Shown: positions 33,635 to 42,376, numbered from the stretch's first letter. The stretch: 64,000 nucleotides of DNA from Streptomyces bluensis (GCF_014650715.1 NZ_BMVM01000012.1:1-64000); one strand, 5' to 3'. The notes: a model not told the origin generated them from the letters alone. Translations and numbers: made by a program.

Positions 33635-34801
33635 TCAGGGGTTCACCGGGGGCCGTGCCCTGACCTGGGCGCGGTCCGCCGCCGCGGTTCCCTCCTGCCA
33701 CCCCGCGGCGTCGCTCACCCCGCGCACGCGGGTGGTGACCGTCTCCGGGAACAGGCGTGTGACCTGCTCGCGGACGGCCACGTCACGGGCGGCGAGGACG
33801 GGCAGCAGATCCTGCCGCTCCCGCTCCCCCGCCCCGGCCGCCTGATCCCTTTGCTCCTCGGCGACCGCCGCCAGCCGGTCACCCGTCCGGTGGGCGTACG
33901 CGGCGAGGAACGACTGCCGGAACGTCTTCGTACGCTTGCGTCCGCCCGCGCGCTGCGCCGCCTCCGCCTTCGTCATCGCGGTCGTGGCCTGCACGAGGAG
34001 CGAGGTGTAGAGCAGTTCGACCGCGTCCAGGTCGGACTCGAAGCCGACGACCGTGGAGAAGCCCAGGGCCTCGTTCCACACGGCCTGGCAGCGGTTCGCC
34101 GCGGCGACCGCGTCGAGGAGTACCGCCTTGGCCGTCTCGTACGGCGGATCGACACCGATCCGGCAGGCGCCCGGGGTGTTCCGGTCGTGCTCCTTGGCCG
34201 CGAGCAGCGCCTCGTCGATGCTGTGCCGCGCCATCAGTTCCTGCGCCTTCGCGCTCAGCGCCTCCGCCTCCTCCGGGAATCCGGTGGCCTCGGCCTTGGC
34301 CAGGAGGCCACGGATACGGGACAGCATGCGGGCGTCTCCGCGCGGCCGGACCTGGGGCTTTCCCGGTGCGTCGAGCGGCTCCAGTGCGGGCAGGCGCAGG
34401 AGCAGGCGGTACAGCTCCAGTACGGCCGTCGCGTACGAGAACCGGTCGGTGCGCGGGGGCGGCCCGGGTTCTGCTGCCCCGGCCCCCAGCTCGTCGAGCT
34501 GGGCGGCCCAGCGGGGGTTCGGGGGCGGGTTCGGGGACTGCTGGTTCTCGTCGAGGATCAGGCGGGAGACGAGGCGTACGTGCGCGTCGTCCAGCTCGCG
34601 CCGAACGATCCGTACGACGTCGGCGGGCTGCCAGCCGCGCCGCCAGGCCATGGCGACGAACTCCCGGCCTCGGCGGGCGAGTTCGGCGTCCGCCGAGGGG
34701 TCGGTGGCGAGCAGCGAGGCGCCCGTGTCGAGGGCCGCGTCGCTGTCGGCGTAGAGGGCGGCCTCGAAGGCGCGGTCCACCGTGCTGCTGGTCGTACTCA
34801 C
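33635..34801 (-). CDS. DUF2786 domain-containing protein
   Basis: 388 residues. The DUF2786 core is MLSRIRGLLAKAEATGFPEE AEALSAKAQELMARHSID (positions about 190-230), followed by the long helical C-terminal domain seen in actinobacterial members (GFESDLDAVELLYTSLLVQA, KTFRQSFLAAYAHRTGDRL). The N-terminal 120 residues are a separate helical region (FVAMAWRRGWQPADVVRIVR). DUF2786 proteins are linked to nucleic acids or phage functions in some hosts, but no activity can be assigned here. GTG at 34801 is used; its ribosome-binding site is weak. Confidence 0.82.
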   Translation of the reverse strand: MSTTSSTVDRAFEAALYADSDAALDTGASLLATDPSADAELARRGREFVAMAWRRGWQPADVVRIVRRELDDAHVRLVSRLILDENQQSPNPPPNPRWAAQLDELGAGAAEPGPPPRTDRFSYATAVLELYRLLLRLPALEPLDAPGKPQVRPRGDARMLSRIRGLLAKAEATGFPEEAEALSAKAQELMARHSIDEALLAAKEHDRNTPGACRIGVDPPYETAKAVLLDAVAAANRCQAVWNEALGFSTVVGFESDLDAVELLYTSLLVQATTAMTKAEAAQRAGGRKRTKTFRQSFLAAYAHRTGDRLAAVAEEQRDQAAGAGERERQDLLPVLAARDVAVREQVTRLFPETVTTRVRGVSDAAGWQEGTAAADRAQVRARPPVNP

Positions 34802-35028
34802 CGGTCGATCGTGCCACGGGGGCGGTGCCGCCCGGCCAGGTAGGCCTGGCCCTGCCTTCGAGACGCCCTCCAGTGGTCGTGTGTGCGGGACGGGGGGCGT
34901 TCGCTGGGGGCATGACCACGGGCCGGCCGTCACGGCGGTGAACCTGGCCGAGGGCATCCGCCCGCCCACCACCTGCGCCGTCTCACACATCGAAACCCGG
35001 TCGACGCCCCGTTCTCGCGGCGCCAAGC

Positions 35029-35673
35029 ATGGGCCGCATGGTCGACACATCTCTCTACTTGGCGTTCCTGGTCGCCGCCTTCGCGCTCTGCGTCACTCCC
35101 GGCCCCGACATGATGTTCATCGTGGCTGTGGGCGGGCGCGGCGGCCCGGCGGCTGGGGTGATGGCCGCGGCGGGCGTGGCGAGCGCGATGTTCGTGCACA
35201 CGGTCGCCGCGGCGCTGGGCCTCTCCGCCCTGTTCACGGCGTTGCCCGTCCTCTACTACGTCCTGCGGTGGCTCGGTGCCGCGTATCTGCTCTACCTCGC
35301 GGTGAAGGCGTTCCGGGACCGCTCGGTGATCGGTGAGGAGGACGGGGACGCCCGCACCGGCTCGGGCATGCGGCGGGCGTTCTGGCAGGGCGCCGTCACC
35401 AACCTGCTGAACCCGAAAGTGATCCTCTTCAACGTGGCGTTCCTGCCGCAGTTCGTGGACCCGTCCCTCGGTCATGTGTCCGGCCAGTTCCTGCTGCTCG
35501 GGGCGACGCTGGTGGTGATGGGCTTCCTCTGGGACGGCGCGGTGGGTCTGCTCTCCGGGCGGCTCTCGCTGGTGCTGCGGCGGAGCCGGCGGGTGGCCCG
35601 CGCGCTGAACGTCTTCACCGGGACGGTGTTCGCCGGGCTCGCGGTGCGGTTGGCGGTGACATCACCGAAGTAG
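35029..35673 (+). CDS. LysE/RhtB family amino-acid exporter
   Basis: 214 residues with six predicted helices and the LysE signatures ALCVTPGPDMMFIVAVGGRGG near the N-terminus, LRWLGAAYLLYLAVKAFRD, FWQGAVTNLLNPKVILFNVAFLPQF (read as parts), and FTGTVFAGLAVRL. Exports a small amino acid or derivative. ATG 35029 or 35038. Its stop codon is immediately followed by the operators of the next gene, so the two are separately controlled. Confidence 0.9.
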   Translation: MGRMVDTSLYLAFLVAAFALCVTPGPDMMFIVAVGGRGGPAAGVMAAAGVASAMFVHTVAAALGLSALFTALPVLYYVLRWLGAAYLLYLAVKAFRDRSVIGEEDGDARTGSGMRRAFWQGAVTNLLNPKVILFNVAFLPQFVDPSLGHVSGQFLLLGATLVVMGFLWDGAVGLLSGRLSLVLRRSRRVARALNVFTGTVFAGLAVRLAVTSPK

Positions 35674-35674
35674 A

Positions 35675-35721
35675 TGTCAACTCGCGGTTGACACCTTCGG
35701 GGTGTCAACCTAAGGTTGACA
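35675..35721 (+). promoter_or_regulatory. Promoter with two perfect 19-bp operators before the Clp_N/HTH gene
   Basis: Two perfect dyads, TGTCAAC-TCGCG-GTTGACA (35675-35693) and TGTCAAC-CTAAG-GTTGACA (35703-35721), lie 28 bp centre to centre. The first supplies a -35 TTGACA (35688-35693), the second a -10 TAAGGT (35711-35716), 17 bp apart: a near-ideal housekeeping-sigma promoter wholly covered by operators. The expected start of transcription falls at about 35723, the A of the ATG, so the mRNA is probably leaderless. Confidence 0.85.
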
Positions 35722-35722
35722 C

Positions 35723-36451
35723 ATGGCATCGAACTCTCCCACCAACGCATCCGTACGCCTCGACGACCTCATCGAGGCCATCAAGAAGGTCCACCCGGAG
35801 CCCCTCGACCAACTCCAGGACGCCGTGATCGCCGCGGACCACCTCGGGGACGTGGCGGACCACCTCATCGGTCACTTCGTGGACCAGGCCCGGCGTTCGG
35901 GCGCGTCCTGGACCGAGATCGGCAAGAGCATGGGGGTCACCCGGCAGGCGGCCCAGAAGCGCTTCGTACCGAAGGCCGAGGCGGACCTCGACCTCAGCCA
36001 GGGCTTCAGCCGCTACACGCCGCGCGCCCGCCACGTGGTCATGGCCGCGCACGAGGAAGCCAAGGCGGCGGGCAACGCGGAGGGGGTACCCGCGCACCTC
36101 GTCCTCGGCCTCCTCCGCGAGCCCGAGGGGCTCGGGGCGAAGGCGATCACGGCGCAGGGGGTCACCCTGGACGCCGTACGCTCCGCCGCGACCGCCGCGC
36201 TGCCGCCGGCCTCCGACACGGCCCCGGAACTCGTGCCCTACAACCCCGACGCCAAGAAGGTCCTCGAACTCACCTTCCGCGAGGCCCTGCGCCTCGGCCA
36301 CAACTACATCGGCACCGAACACATCCTGCTCGCGCTCCTGGAGTTCGAGAACGGGGACGGGGTGCTGAGCGGGCTCGGCGTGCGGAAGGACGCGGTCGAG
36401 GAGAACGTGGCGGAGGCACTGCGGGCACTCACCGAGACCGAGGGCGCCTGA
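35723..36451 (+). CDS. Clp N-terminal-domain protein with an N-terminal HTH (likely autoregulator)
   Basis: 242 residues. The first 75 hold a helix-turn-helix, SWTEIGKSMGVTRQAAQKRF (about 55-74). The rest is a double Clp_N repeat (FSRYTPRARHVVMAAHEEAK ... VPAHLVLGLLREPEGLG; FREALRLGHNYIGTEHILLA). There is no AAA+ ATPase domain, so it is not a Clp ATPase but a stand-alone substrate-recognition module fused to a DNA-binding domain. Two operators sit in its promoter with the second ending 1 nt before the ATG, which points to autoregulation. Partner and signal are unknown. Confidence 0.85.
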   Translation: MASNSPTNASVRLDDLIEAIKKVHPEPLDQLQDAVIAADHLGDVADHLIGHFVDQARRSGASWTEIGKSMGVTRQAAQKRFVPKAEADLDLSQGFSRYTPRARHVVMAAHEEAKAAGNAEGVPAHLVLGLLREPEGLGAKAITAQGVTLDAVRSAATAALPPASDTAPELVPYNPDAKKVLELTFREALRLGHNYIGTEHILLALLEFENGDGVLSGLGVRKDAVEENVAEALRALTETEGA

Positions 36452-36489
36452 GCGGGGTTTCCTCGCCCCGCCGCCCCTACCCGTCCCAT

Positions 36490-36515
36490 CCCTGGGGGCT
36501 GCACCGCCCCCAGGG
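36490..36515. terminator. Stem-loop between convergent genes
   Basis: Perfect 10-bp stem CCCTGGGGGC (36490-36499) and GCCCCCAGGG (36506-36515) with a 6-base loop, between the Clp_N/HTH gene and the minus-strand gene ending at 36535. Confidence 0.75.
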
Positions 36516-36534
36516 ACCCCGGCTCCCGTCGTGC

Positions 36535-36858
36535 TCAGCTCAGCTGCTTCAGCCGCCGCCCCCGGCTGTCCGCGACCCTGAGAGCGTCACGAAGCGCTCC
36601 CGTCAAACACTCCGCGAGGAACCGGAGTTCGCCACGCGGAGCGTCCGGCAGGATGTCGTCGGCGTGTGCGAGGAGCTCCCTTCCCATGCCGAGTTGGACG
36701 GACTCCGTGGTGTCGGCCAGACGGGACACGGGTCCGGCGTGCTCGTCGGTGATCAGGTAGCAGGGCTTTCCCTCGGCGCCGGTCCAGGGCAACAGGCGGA
36801 CTTCGGGCGGCGAGTGAGGCGAGGACTTCGGCTCCTGCCCATCGGCTTCCGCCCCCAT
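36535..36858 (-). CDS. Small hypothetical protein
   Basis: 107 residues, unrecognised. It starts with a Ser/Pro/Glu-rich segment, then LLPWTGAEGKPCYLITDEHAGPVSRLADTTESV and a helical C-terminal half (LLAHADDILPDAPRGELRFLAECLTGALRDAL; both read in parts). Homologues of this layout are common in Streptomyces beside small GntR regulators, as I remember them. The ATG overlaps the stop of the upstream 82-residue gene by one base (TGATG), so they are co-translated. Confidence 0.65.
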   Translation of the reverse strand: MGAEADGQEPKSSPHSPPEVRLLPWTGAEGKPCYLITDEHAGPVSRLADTTESVQLGMGRELLAHADDILPDAPRGELRFLAECLTGALRDALRVADSRGRRLKQLS

Positions 36859-37106
36859 CAGGCGACCTCCAGCCCATGCATGTCCAGCGCGATGACGTAC
36901 GGGCGTACGGCTCTGGTGGCGGCGCCGTCGAGCGGGTCGCTGTCGTCCAGGCCGTACGGGCTGCGGTGCGCGGGGAGAGGTGTTGCGCACGTGGAGGCAG
37001 GGGCGGTGCGTGTGGGGCGGCTCGGGGGTTTGGCGTGTGGATCGCGTCCGGTGAGCAGGATGCTCACCCAGGCGATGACGCGGCCGATAAAGTCGGTCAC
37101 CGTCAT
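36858..37106 (-). CDS. Small hypothetical protein with one N-terminal hydrophobic segment
   Basis: 82 residues. MTVTDFIGRVIAWVSILLTG forms a hydrophobic helix, followed by a Pro/Thr/Ala-rich stretch and LPAHRSPYGLDD..LDG..TRAVRPYVIA, a pattern shared by many small Streptomyces proteins of unknown role. It is the first gene of a two-gene minus-strand unit divergent from the GntR regulator, with the operator repeats between. Confidence 0.6.
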   Translation of the reverse strand: MTVTDFIGRVIAWVSILLTGRDPHAKPPSRPTRTAPASTCATPLPAHRSPYGLDDSDPLDGAATRAVRPYVIALDMHGLEVA

Positions 37107-37186
37107 CAGCTCCTCTCAGGTTCAGCTGGTGGCCGTGCCCCCGGACGGCTCCACCCGTCGCGGGGGTCTTCATGTTACCCGGCATT

Positions 37187-37229
37187 CGCGGTCTACCGCA
37201 GTCTAGTGCGGTCGCGCGGTCTACCGCAG
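37187..37229. promoter_or_regulatory. Paired 15-bp operator repeats before the GntR gene
   Basis: CGCGGTCTACCGCAG occurs at 37187-37201 and again at 37215-37229, 28 bp apart, each containing the dyad GCGGT-CT-ACCGC. Half-sites (TAGTGCGGT; AACCGCATG) flank them. Position between divergent genes, about 20-60 bp before the GntR start, suggests binding by the GntR product at both promoters. Confidence 0.7.
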
Positions 37230-37247
37230 AGTTTTAGCGTCAACCGC

Positions 37248-37514
37248 ATGAGCTCAGAGCTTGACCGCACCCGACCCGTCTGGCGCCAGGTCGCCGCCGC
37301 CATCGCCACCCGCATTGCCGACGGCGAGTACCCGGTGGGTGCCCGTGTGCCTTCGGTTGTCGAACTGTCCAGCGAGTTCGACATCGCGACGTCGACTGCA
37401 CAGAAGGCACTGGCTCACCTCAAGGCCGAGGGGCTCATCCGCGCCGAGGTCGGCCTCGGCTCCTTCGTCGCCGAACGCCCCGAGGAGCGCGCCGGCGACG
37501 TCGAGGCTCAGTAG
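37248..37514 (+). CDS. GntR-family regulator consisting of a winged helix only
   Basis: 88 residues. The GntR winged helix covers nearly the whole protein: WRQVAAAIATRIADGEYPVG, VPSVVELSSEFDIATSTAQK, ALAHLKAEGLIRAEVGLGSF. No effector domain follows, as in YtrA-type or conjugative-element (Kor-like) small regulators. The ATG at 37248 lacks a strong ribosome-binding site. It probably binds the paired repeats just upstream. Confidence 0.88.
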   Translation: MSSELDRTRPVWRQVAAAIATRIADGEYPVGARVPSVVELSSEFDIATSTAQKALAHLKAEGLIRAEVGLGSFVAERPEERAGDVEAQ

Positions 37515-37566
37515 CTGGTGCCATCGCACCGCCCCACTGTCAGACCCCCCTGTCACACTCGCACCC

Positions 37567-39258
37567 ATGACCGACCGGTGGGCTCTCGGAGTCGCCGAGG
37601 ACGGTGGCGTGGAGGTCGCCCCCCTCGGGGTGGACGGGCTGCCCGCGGGGCCCGTGCGGCGGGAGGCGGATCCGGTGGGCGCCGTGCGGAGCCGGCCGCA
37701 GGTCACGCGGTGGGTGTGGCGGGCGACCGCCGAGGTGTATCCGCAGTTGCTCGCCGCGGGGGTGCGGGTGGAGCGGTGTTACGACATCGAGGTCGCCGAG
37801 AACCTGCTGCTCGGTCACGAGGGACGGCACGGCGAACCCCGTTCGGCGGCCGCCGCGCTCGCTCGTCTGCGGGGCGCCCCGGTCCCGGCGGACCCGCCCC
37901 AGCGCGCCGCCGCACCCGGCTCGCAGACCCCGCTCTTCGAGCCCCGCCCCGTCCACGTGCCCCTGGCCGACCTCATCGAGGTGTACGCGGACCAGCGGCG
38001 CCGTCACGGCACCACCGCCCACCCCGAACGCATGCACCTGCTCACCGCCGCGGAGTCGGCGGGCACCCTCATCGCCGCCGAGATGAATCAGGCCGGCCTG
38101 CCCTGGAGCAGCGACGTGCACCGCGAGGTTCTGCACGAGCTGCTGGGTGAGCGGTACGCGGGCGGCGGTGAGCCGAGACGGCTGGCCGAGCTCGCCGACG
38201 AGGTGTCCGGGGCGTTCGGGTGGCGGGTGCGGCCCGATCTGCCCGCCGACGTCGTGAAGGCCTTCGCCCGGGCCGGGGTGAAGGTCAGGTCCACGCGACG
38301 GTGGGAGATCGAGACCGTCGACCACCCGGCCGTGAAGCCCCTGCTGGAGTACAAGCGGCTGTACCGCATCTGGGTCGCCCACGGCTGGTCCTGGCTCCAG
38401 GACTGGGTACGGGACGGCCGGTTCCGGCCCGAGTTCCTGGCGGGCGGGACCGTCACCGGGCGGTGGGTCACCAACGGCGGGGGCGCGCTCCAGATCCCCA
38501 AGGTCGTCCGGCGGGCCTGCGTCGCCGACCCCGGCTGGCGGCTCGTCGTCGCCGACGCCGACCAGATGGAGCCACGGGTGCTGGCCGCCATCTCGCGTGA
38601 TCCTGGTCTGATGGAGGTCGCCGGAAGGGAAAGCGATCTGTATCAGGCCGTTTCCGATCGGGCGTTCTCCGGTGACCGCGCGCAGGCCAAGCTCGCCGTG
38701 CTCGGTGCCGTGTACGGGCAGACCTCCGGGGACGGGCTGAAGAACCTCGCCGCGCTCCGCCGCCGCTTCCCCAGGGCCGTCGCGTATGTCGACGACGCGG
38801 CCCGCGCCGGCGAGGAGGGCCGGCTCGTACGGACCTGGCTGGGGCGTACGTGTCCCCCGGCGGCCGGAGCCTCCGAGGCCGCGGAGGAGGCGGGCATCCC
38901 GCAGGACGAGCCGAACGAGGCCGCAGTCGGCGACCAGGGGTGGACTCCCGGCTACGCCTCCGCCAACTCCCGTGCCCGCGGCCGTTTCGCCCGCAACTTC
39001 GTCGTCCAGGGCAGCGCCGCCGACTGGGCGCTGCTCCTGCTCGCCGCGCTCCGCCGCACCCTCGCCGGGATGGCTGCCGAGCTCGTCTTCTTCCAGCACG
39101 ACGAAGTGATCGTGCACTGCCCGGAGGGGGAGGCGGAGGCCGTGGTCGCGGCGATCCGGGAGGCGTCCGAGCTGGCTGGGCGGCTGACGTTCGGGCAGAC
39201 GCCGGTGCGGTTCCCGTTCACGACGGCGGTGGTGGAGTGCTATGCGGATGCCAAGTGA
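37567..39258 (+). CDS. Family A (pol I-like) bifunctional 3'-5' exonuclease/DNA polymerase
   Basis: 563 residues, much shorter than Pol I and lacking the 5'-nuclease domain. The C-terminal polymerase half has motif A VVADADQMEPR (about 328-338), motif B-like DRAQAKLAVLGAVYGQTSG (about 370-388) and motif C FFQHDEVIVHC (about 507-517). The N-terminal 150 residues take the place of the proofreading domain, but I cannot see a full set of DEDD acidic residues, so exonuclease activity is doubtful. Conserved as a second Pol I in Streptomyces, perhaps for repair. Weak ribosome-binding site. Confidence 0.87.
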   Translation: MTDRWALGVAEDGGVEVAPLGVDGLPAGPVRREADPVGAVRSRPQVTRWVWRATAEVYPQLLAAGVRVERCYDIEVAENLLLGHEGRHGEPRSAAAALARLRGAPVPADPPQRAAAPGSQTPLFEPRPVHVPLADLIEVYADQRRRHGTTAHPERMHLLTAAESAGTLIAAEMNQAGLPWSSDVHREVLHELLGERYAGGGEPRRLAELADEVSGAFGWRVRPDLPADVVKAFARAGVKVRSTRRWEIETVDHPAVKPLLEYKRLYRIWVAHGWSWLQDWVRDGRFRPEFLAGGTVTGRWVTNGGGALQIPKVVRRACVADPGWRLVVADADQMEPRVLAAISRDPGLMEVAGRESDLYQAVSDRAFSGDRAQAKLAVLGAVYGQTSGDGLKNLAALRRRFPRAVAYVDDAARAGEEGRLVRTWLGRTCPPAAGASEAAEEAGIPQDEPNEAAVGDQGWTPGYASANSRARGRFARNFVVQGSAADWALLLLAALRRTLAGMAAELVFFQHDEVIVHCPEGEAEAVVAAIREASELAGRLTFGQTPVRFPFTTAVVECYADAK

Positions 39259-39295
39259 ACGCCGCACAAAGTGGACGGCCGGGACACCGCTCGGT

Positions 39296-42200
39296 TCATT
39301 CCTCCCCCGCCAGCAGCGTCCGCAGCTCCCCCACCACCGGCGAGTCCGTGCCGTCCAGTACCTCCAGCGCCGACTCCCACTCCCCGCGCGCCTCCTCGGT
39401 CCGGCCCTCCCGTGCCAGGAGCAGGCCCCGCTGGTGGCGGGCCAGGCCGGTCATGTACTGGTCCGCCCGCCGCTCCGCGAGCCCCAGCAGCCTGGCGCAC
39501 TCCCGGGACGCGCGCTCGGTGTCGTCCAGCGCGTGCAGGGCGCGCACGAGGCCGAGCCGGGTCTGGGACTCGCCGCCCCAGTCCTCGTCGTCACCGAGGA
39601 TCTCCAGGCTCTGCTCGAAGCTGCGCACGGCGTGGTCCGGTTCGCCGAGTCTGAGCCGGGCGTAGCCGATGTTGCAGTGCGCGGTGCTGCGCAGGAGGAC
39701 GCTGTCGGCCACGTCGCCGAGGGCGAGGCTGCGCTGGTGGTGGACGATCGCGGCCCGTGCGTCGGTGTGCCAGTACAGGTTGCCGAGGTGACTGAAGGTC
39801 ACGGCCTGGCCGTACGGATCGTCCAGCTGCCGCGACAGCTCCAGGCTCTGCCGCAGCGCCTCCTCGCTCTCCTCGTACCGGCCGAGGCTCTCCAGCAGCA
39901 GGCCGCGGTTGTTGAGGCAGCGCCGGATGCAGGACGTGGCGTCGAGCCCGCGCCAGAGCGTGAGTCCCCGGTCGTTGAGCGCGAGCGCCTCCGTGAGCCG
40001 GCCCGACAGGTAGTGCAGCCCGGCCCGGTCGGTGAGCGCGAACGCCTCCGCCGCGTCGTCCCCGACCGACCGCGCCACGTCCAGCGCGATCCGGCCCAGC
40101 GTGTCCAGTTCGGCGAGGTGGCCGCTGCGTTGCAGGTAGGGGAAGAGGTGGCGTACGAGGGCGGGGACGAGCGGCGAGGGTGTCGTGCGCGTCGCGTCCG
40201 GGCGGGCGCGGCGTTTCACGAGCGCGACGATGCCCGGCAGTTCGCTCTCGCCCCAGGCGAAGGCCGCTTCGGCGGAGGGGAAGGGGCGGGTGTCCACCGG
40301 GTCCGTCTCCCCGCCCGTCGGCCGCAGCCGCTCCTGACGTTCGTAGCCGGGCGGCAACAGTGCGACGAGACTCTGCCGGGCGCGGTCGGCGTACCAGCGG
40401 AGGGCGGCTTCGACGAGGCGTGCGGCCGCGGTCTCGCCGTCCGCGTGGGCCAGCTCGCGGGCGAAGTCCCGTACCAGGTCGTGCGGGACGTACCGGCCGT
40501 ACGACGTCTCCTCCAGCAGGGCGACGTCCACGAGACGGTCGAGGGCGGCCTCGGCCCGGTATTCGTCGGTGTCCGTGAGGCGGGCGAGGAGGGGTGCGCC
40601 GTACGAGGGGAGGTCGAGCGCGCCGATGCGGTGCAGGGCGAGCGCGGCGTCGCGGTCGACCTCGCGGTGGGAGGCGCGCAGGGCGTCGTGGGCGACGGCG
40701 AGGGAACGGCGGACGCTGAGGTCGTCGTACTCCAGGTGGCGCAACCTCCCGGCCGTGGCGGTGAGTTGGCCGGCGAGCGCGTCCGGGGTGAGTGCGCGGC
40801 GCGCGGCGAGGCGGGCGGCGACGACGCGCAGGGCGAGCGGGAGGCGGCCGGTGAGTTCGACGAGCGGGTGGGTGCCGTCGAGGCCGTCCCGGCCGGAGAC
40901 CACGCGCAGCAGTGCCGCGCTGTCCTCGCCCGACAGCGGCCCGAGCGGGAAGCGGTGGGCGCCGTCGAGGGCGGTGAGCGGCGAACGGCTCGTCACGATC
41001 ACCGCGCAGCCGGGGCCCGCGGGCAGCAGCGGCCTTACCTGCGCGGCGTGCGCGGCGTCGTCGAGGACCATCAGGGTGCGGGTCGGTGCGAGGGTGGAGC
41101 GCAGGAGCGCGGCGGCCGCGTCGGGGTGGTCGGGGATACGGCGCGGCTCGGTGCCGAGGTCGCGCAGGAGTGAGGCGAGGGCCTGGCCGGGGGTGAGCGG
41201 GGTCATGCCGGGCGTGGCGCCGTGCAGGTGGACGTAGAGCTGGCCGTCGGGGAAGCGTTCCGCCAGTTCATGGGCCACGTGCAGGGCGACGGCGCTCTTG
41301 CCGACGCCCGCCATGCCGCTGATGACGGCGACCGTGGGCAGGTGTCCTTCGGGGGCCGTGCCCGGGTCCAGGAGGCGGCTCAGGGACGTGAGTGTCTCGG
41401 CGCGGCCGGTGAAGTGGGCCGGTGCGGGCGGGAGTTGGGCAGGGCGCGGTGGGCCGGCCGGGGCGGGACGGGGTGCGTCGGGGGCGTCGGGGGCACCCGA
41501 TGTGCCCGATGTGCCCGATGTGCCGGCCAGTCCGGGGGTTCCGGCGGTGGTGCCGGGGCTTCCGGGGGTTCCGCGGGGCGGCGGTTCGGCTATCTCCTCC
41601 TGGAGGATCTCCAGGTGGGCGTCGCGCACCGCCGGGCCCGGTTCCACGCCGAGTTCCTCGATCAGGCGCAGGCGCAGATCGCGGTGGACGGCCAGGGCCT
41701 CGGCCTGGCGGCCGGTGCGGTGCAGGACGAGCATGAGCAGCCGGTGGAACGCCTCCCGCAGCGGATGTTCGGCGACGAGCGCGGCCAACTCGGGGGCGAG
41801 CGCGGCGAGCCGGGCGTGCCCCGGGCCCGCGCGGCCCAGCTCCGCCTCGTACCGCCACTGAAGGACCAGCAGCCGCGCCTCCTCCAGCCGCTGGACGAGG
41901 GCCTGTCCGCCGAAGTCCTCCGCCGGGCCGCCGAGCGGGGTACCCCGCCACAGGGCGAGCGCTGCCGTGGTCTCGCGCAGGGTCCGCTCCCAGTCCCGCT
42001 CGGCGTGCGCGGAGCGGGCGGCCGCCACGTGCCGCTCGAAGACTCGGACGTCCAGCTCGCCCTCGCCGACCCTCAGCAGATACCCCGGCGGAACGGCCCG
42101 CAGCCGGTCCGGGTCGTCCAGCAGCCGCCGCAGCCGGGTCACATGGTTCTGCAGGGATGCCTGCGCGGAGGGCGGCGGCGCCCCGCCCCACAGCGCGTCC

Positions 42201-42376
42201 TTGAGCGCCTCGACCGACACGACCCGGCCGGGTTCCAGCAGCAGGGCGACGAACAGGGCGCGCATCTTGCCGCTGCCGACGGGCCGTACGCCGCCGTCCG
42301 CGTCATACAGGACCGGCGGCCCCAGCAGCCCGAACCGTGGCCTCGCCTGCGGTCCGAACCGCAGCCCGTCCCGCAT
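39296..42376 (-). CDS. AfsR/SARP-type transcriptional regulator (winged helix-BTAD-NB-ARC-TPR)
   Basis: About 1026 residues. Residues 10-105 are an OmpR-like winged helix (FGLLGPPVLY, MRALFVALLLEPGRVVSVEA, NHVTRLRRLLDD, PPGYLLRV). Residues 108-250 form the BTAD. A Pro/Gly/Thr linker (about 258-300) carries a TSG repeat coded by three 9-bp units. NB-ARC has a P-loop GMAGVGKSAVAL near 355, TLMVLDDAAHAAQ and LPLALRVVA. The last 250 residues are TPRs (LNNRGLLLESLGRYEESEEAL, SHLGNLYWHTDAR). Same layout as AfsR, a global activator of secondary metabolism. A GTG at 42451 extends the frame by 25 residues. Confidence 0.88.
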   Translation of the reverse strand: MRDGLRFGPQARPRFGLLGPPVLYDADGGVRPVGSGKMRALFVALLLEPGRVVSVEALKDALWGGAPPPSAQASLQNHVTRLRRLLDDPDRLRAVPPGYLLRVGEGELDVRVFERHVAAARSAHAERDWERTLRETTAALALWRGTPLGGPAEDFGGQALVQRLEEARLLVLQWRYEAELGRAGPGHARLAALAPELAALVAEHPLREAFHRLLMLVLHRTGRQAEALAVHRDLRLRLIEELGVEPGPAVRDAHLEILQEEIAEPPPRGTPGSPGTTAGTPGLAGTSGTSGTSGAPDAPDAPRPAPAGPPRPAQLPPAPAHFTGRAETLTSLSRLLDPGTAPEGHLPTVAVISGMAGVGKSAVALHVAHELAERFPDGQLYVHLHGATPGMTPLTPGQALASLLRDLGTEPRRIPDHPDAAAALLRSTLAPTRTLMVLDDAAHAAQVRPLLPAGPGCAVIVTSRSPLTALDGAHRFPLGPLSGEDSAALLRVVSGRDGLDGTHPLVELTGRLPLALRVVAARLAARRALTPDALAGQLTATAGRLRHLEYDDLSVRRSLAVAHDALRASHREVDRDAALALHRIGALDLPSYGAPLLARLTDTDEYRAEAALDRLVDVALLEETSYGRYVPHDLVRDFARELAHADGETAAARLVEAALRWYADRARQSLVALLPPGYERQERLRPTGGETDPVDTRPFPSAEAAFAWGESELPGIVALVKRRARPDATRTTPSPLVPALVRHLFPYLQRSGHLAELDTLGRIALDVARSVGDDAAEAFALTDRAGLHYLSGRLTEALALNDRGLTLWRGLDATSCIRRCLNNRGLLLESLGRYEESEEALRQSLELSRQLDDPYGQAVTFSHLGNLYWHTDARAAIVHHQRSLALGDVADSVLLRSTAHCNIGYARLRLGEPDHAVRSFEQSLEILGDDEDWGGESQTRLGLVRALHALDDTERASRECARLLGLAERRADQYMTGLARHQRGLLLAREGRTEEARGEWESALEVLDGTDSPVVGELRTLLAGEE

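Noticed and set aside
35723..36451. Classification as a ClpC/ClpA ATPase fragment
   Set aside because: No Walker motifs are present and the gene is complete with its own HTH, promoter and terminator, so it is not a truncated Clp ATPase.
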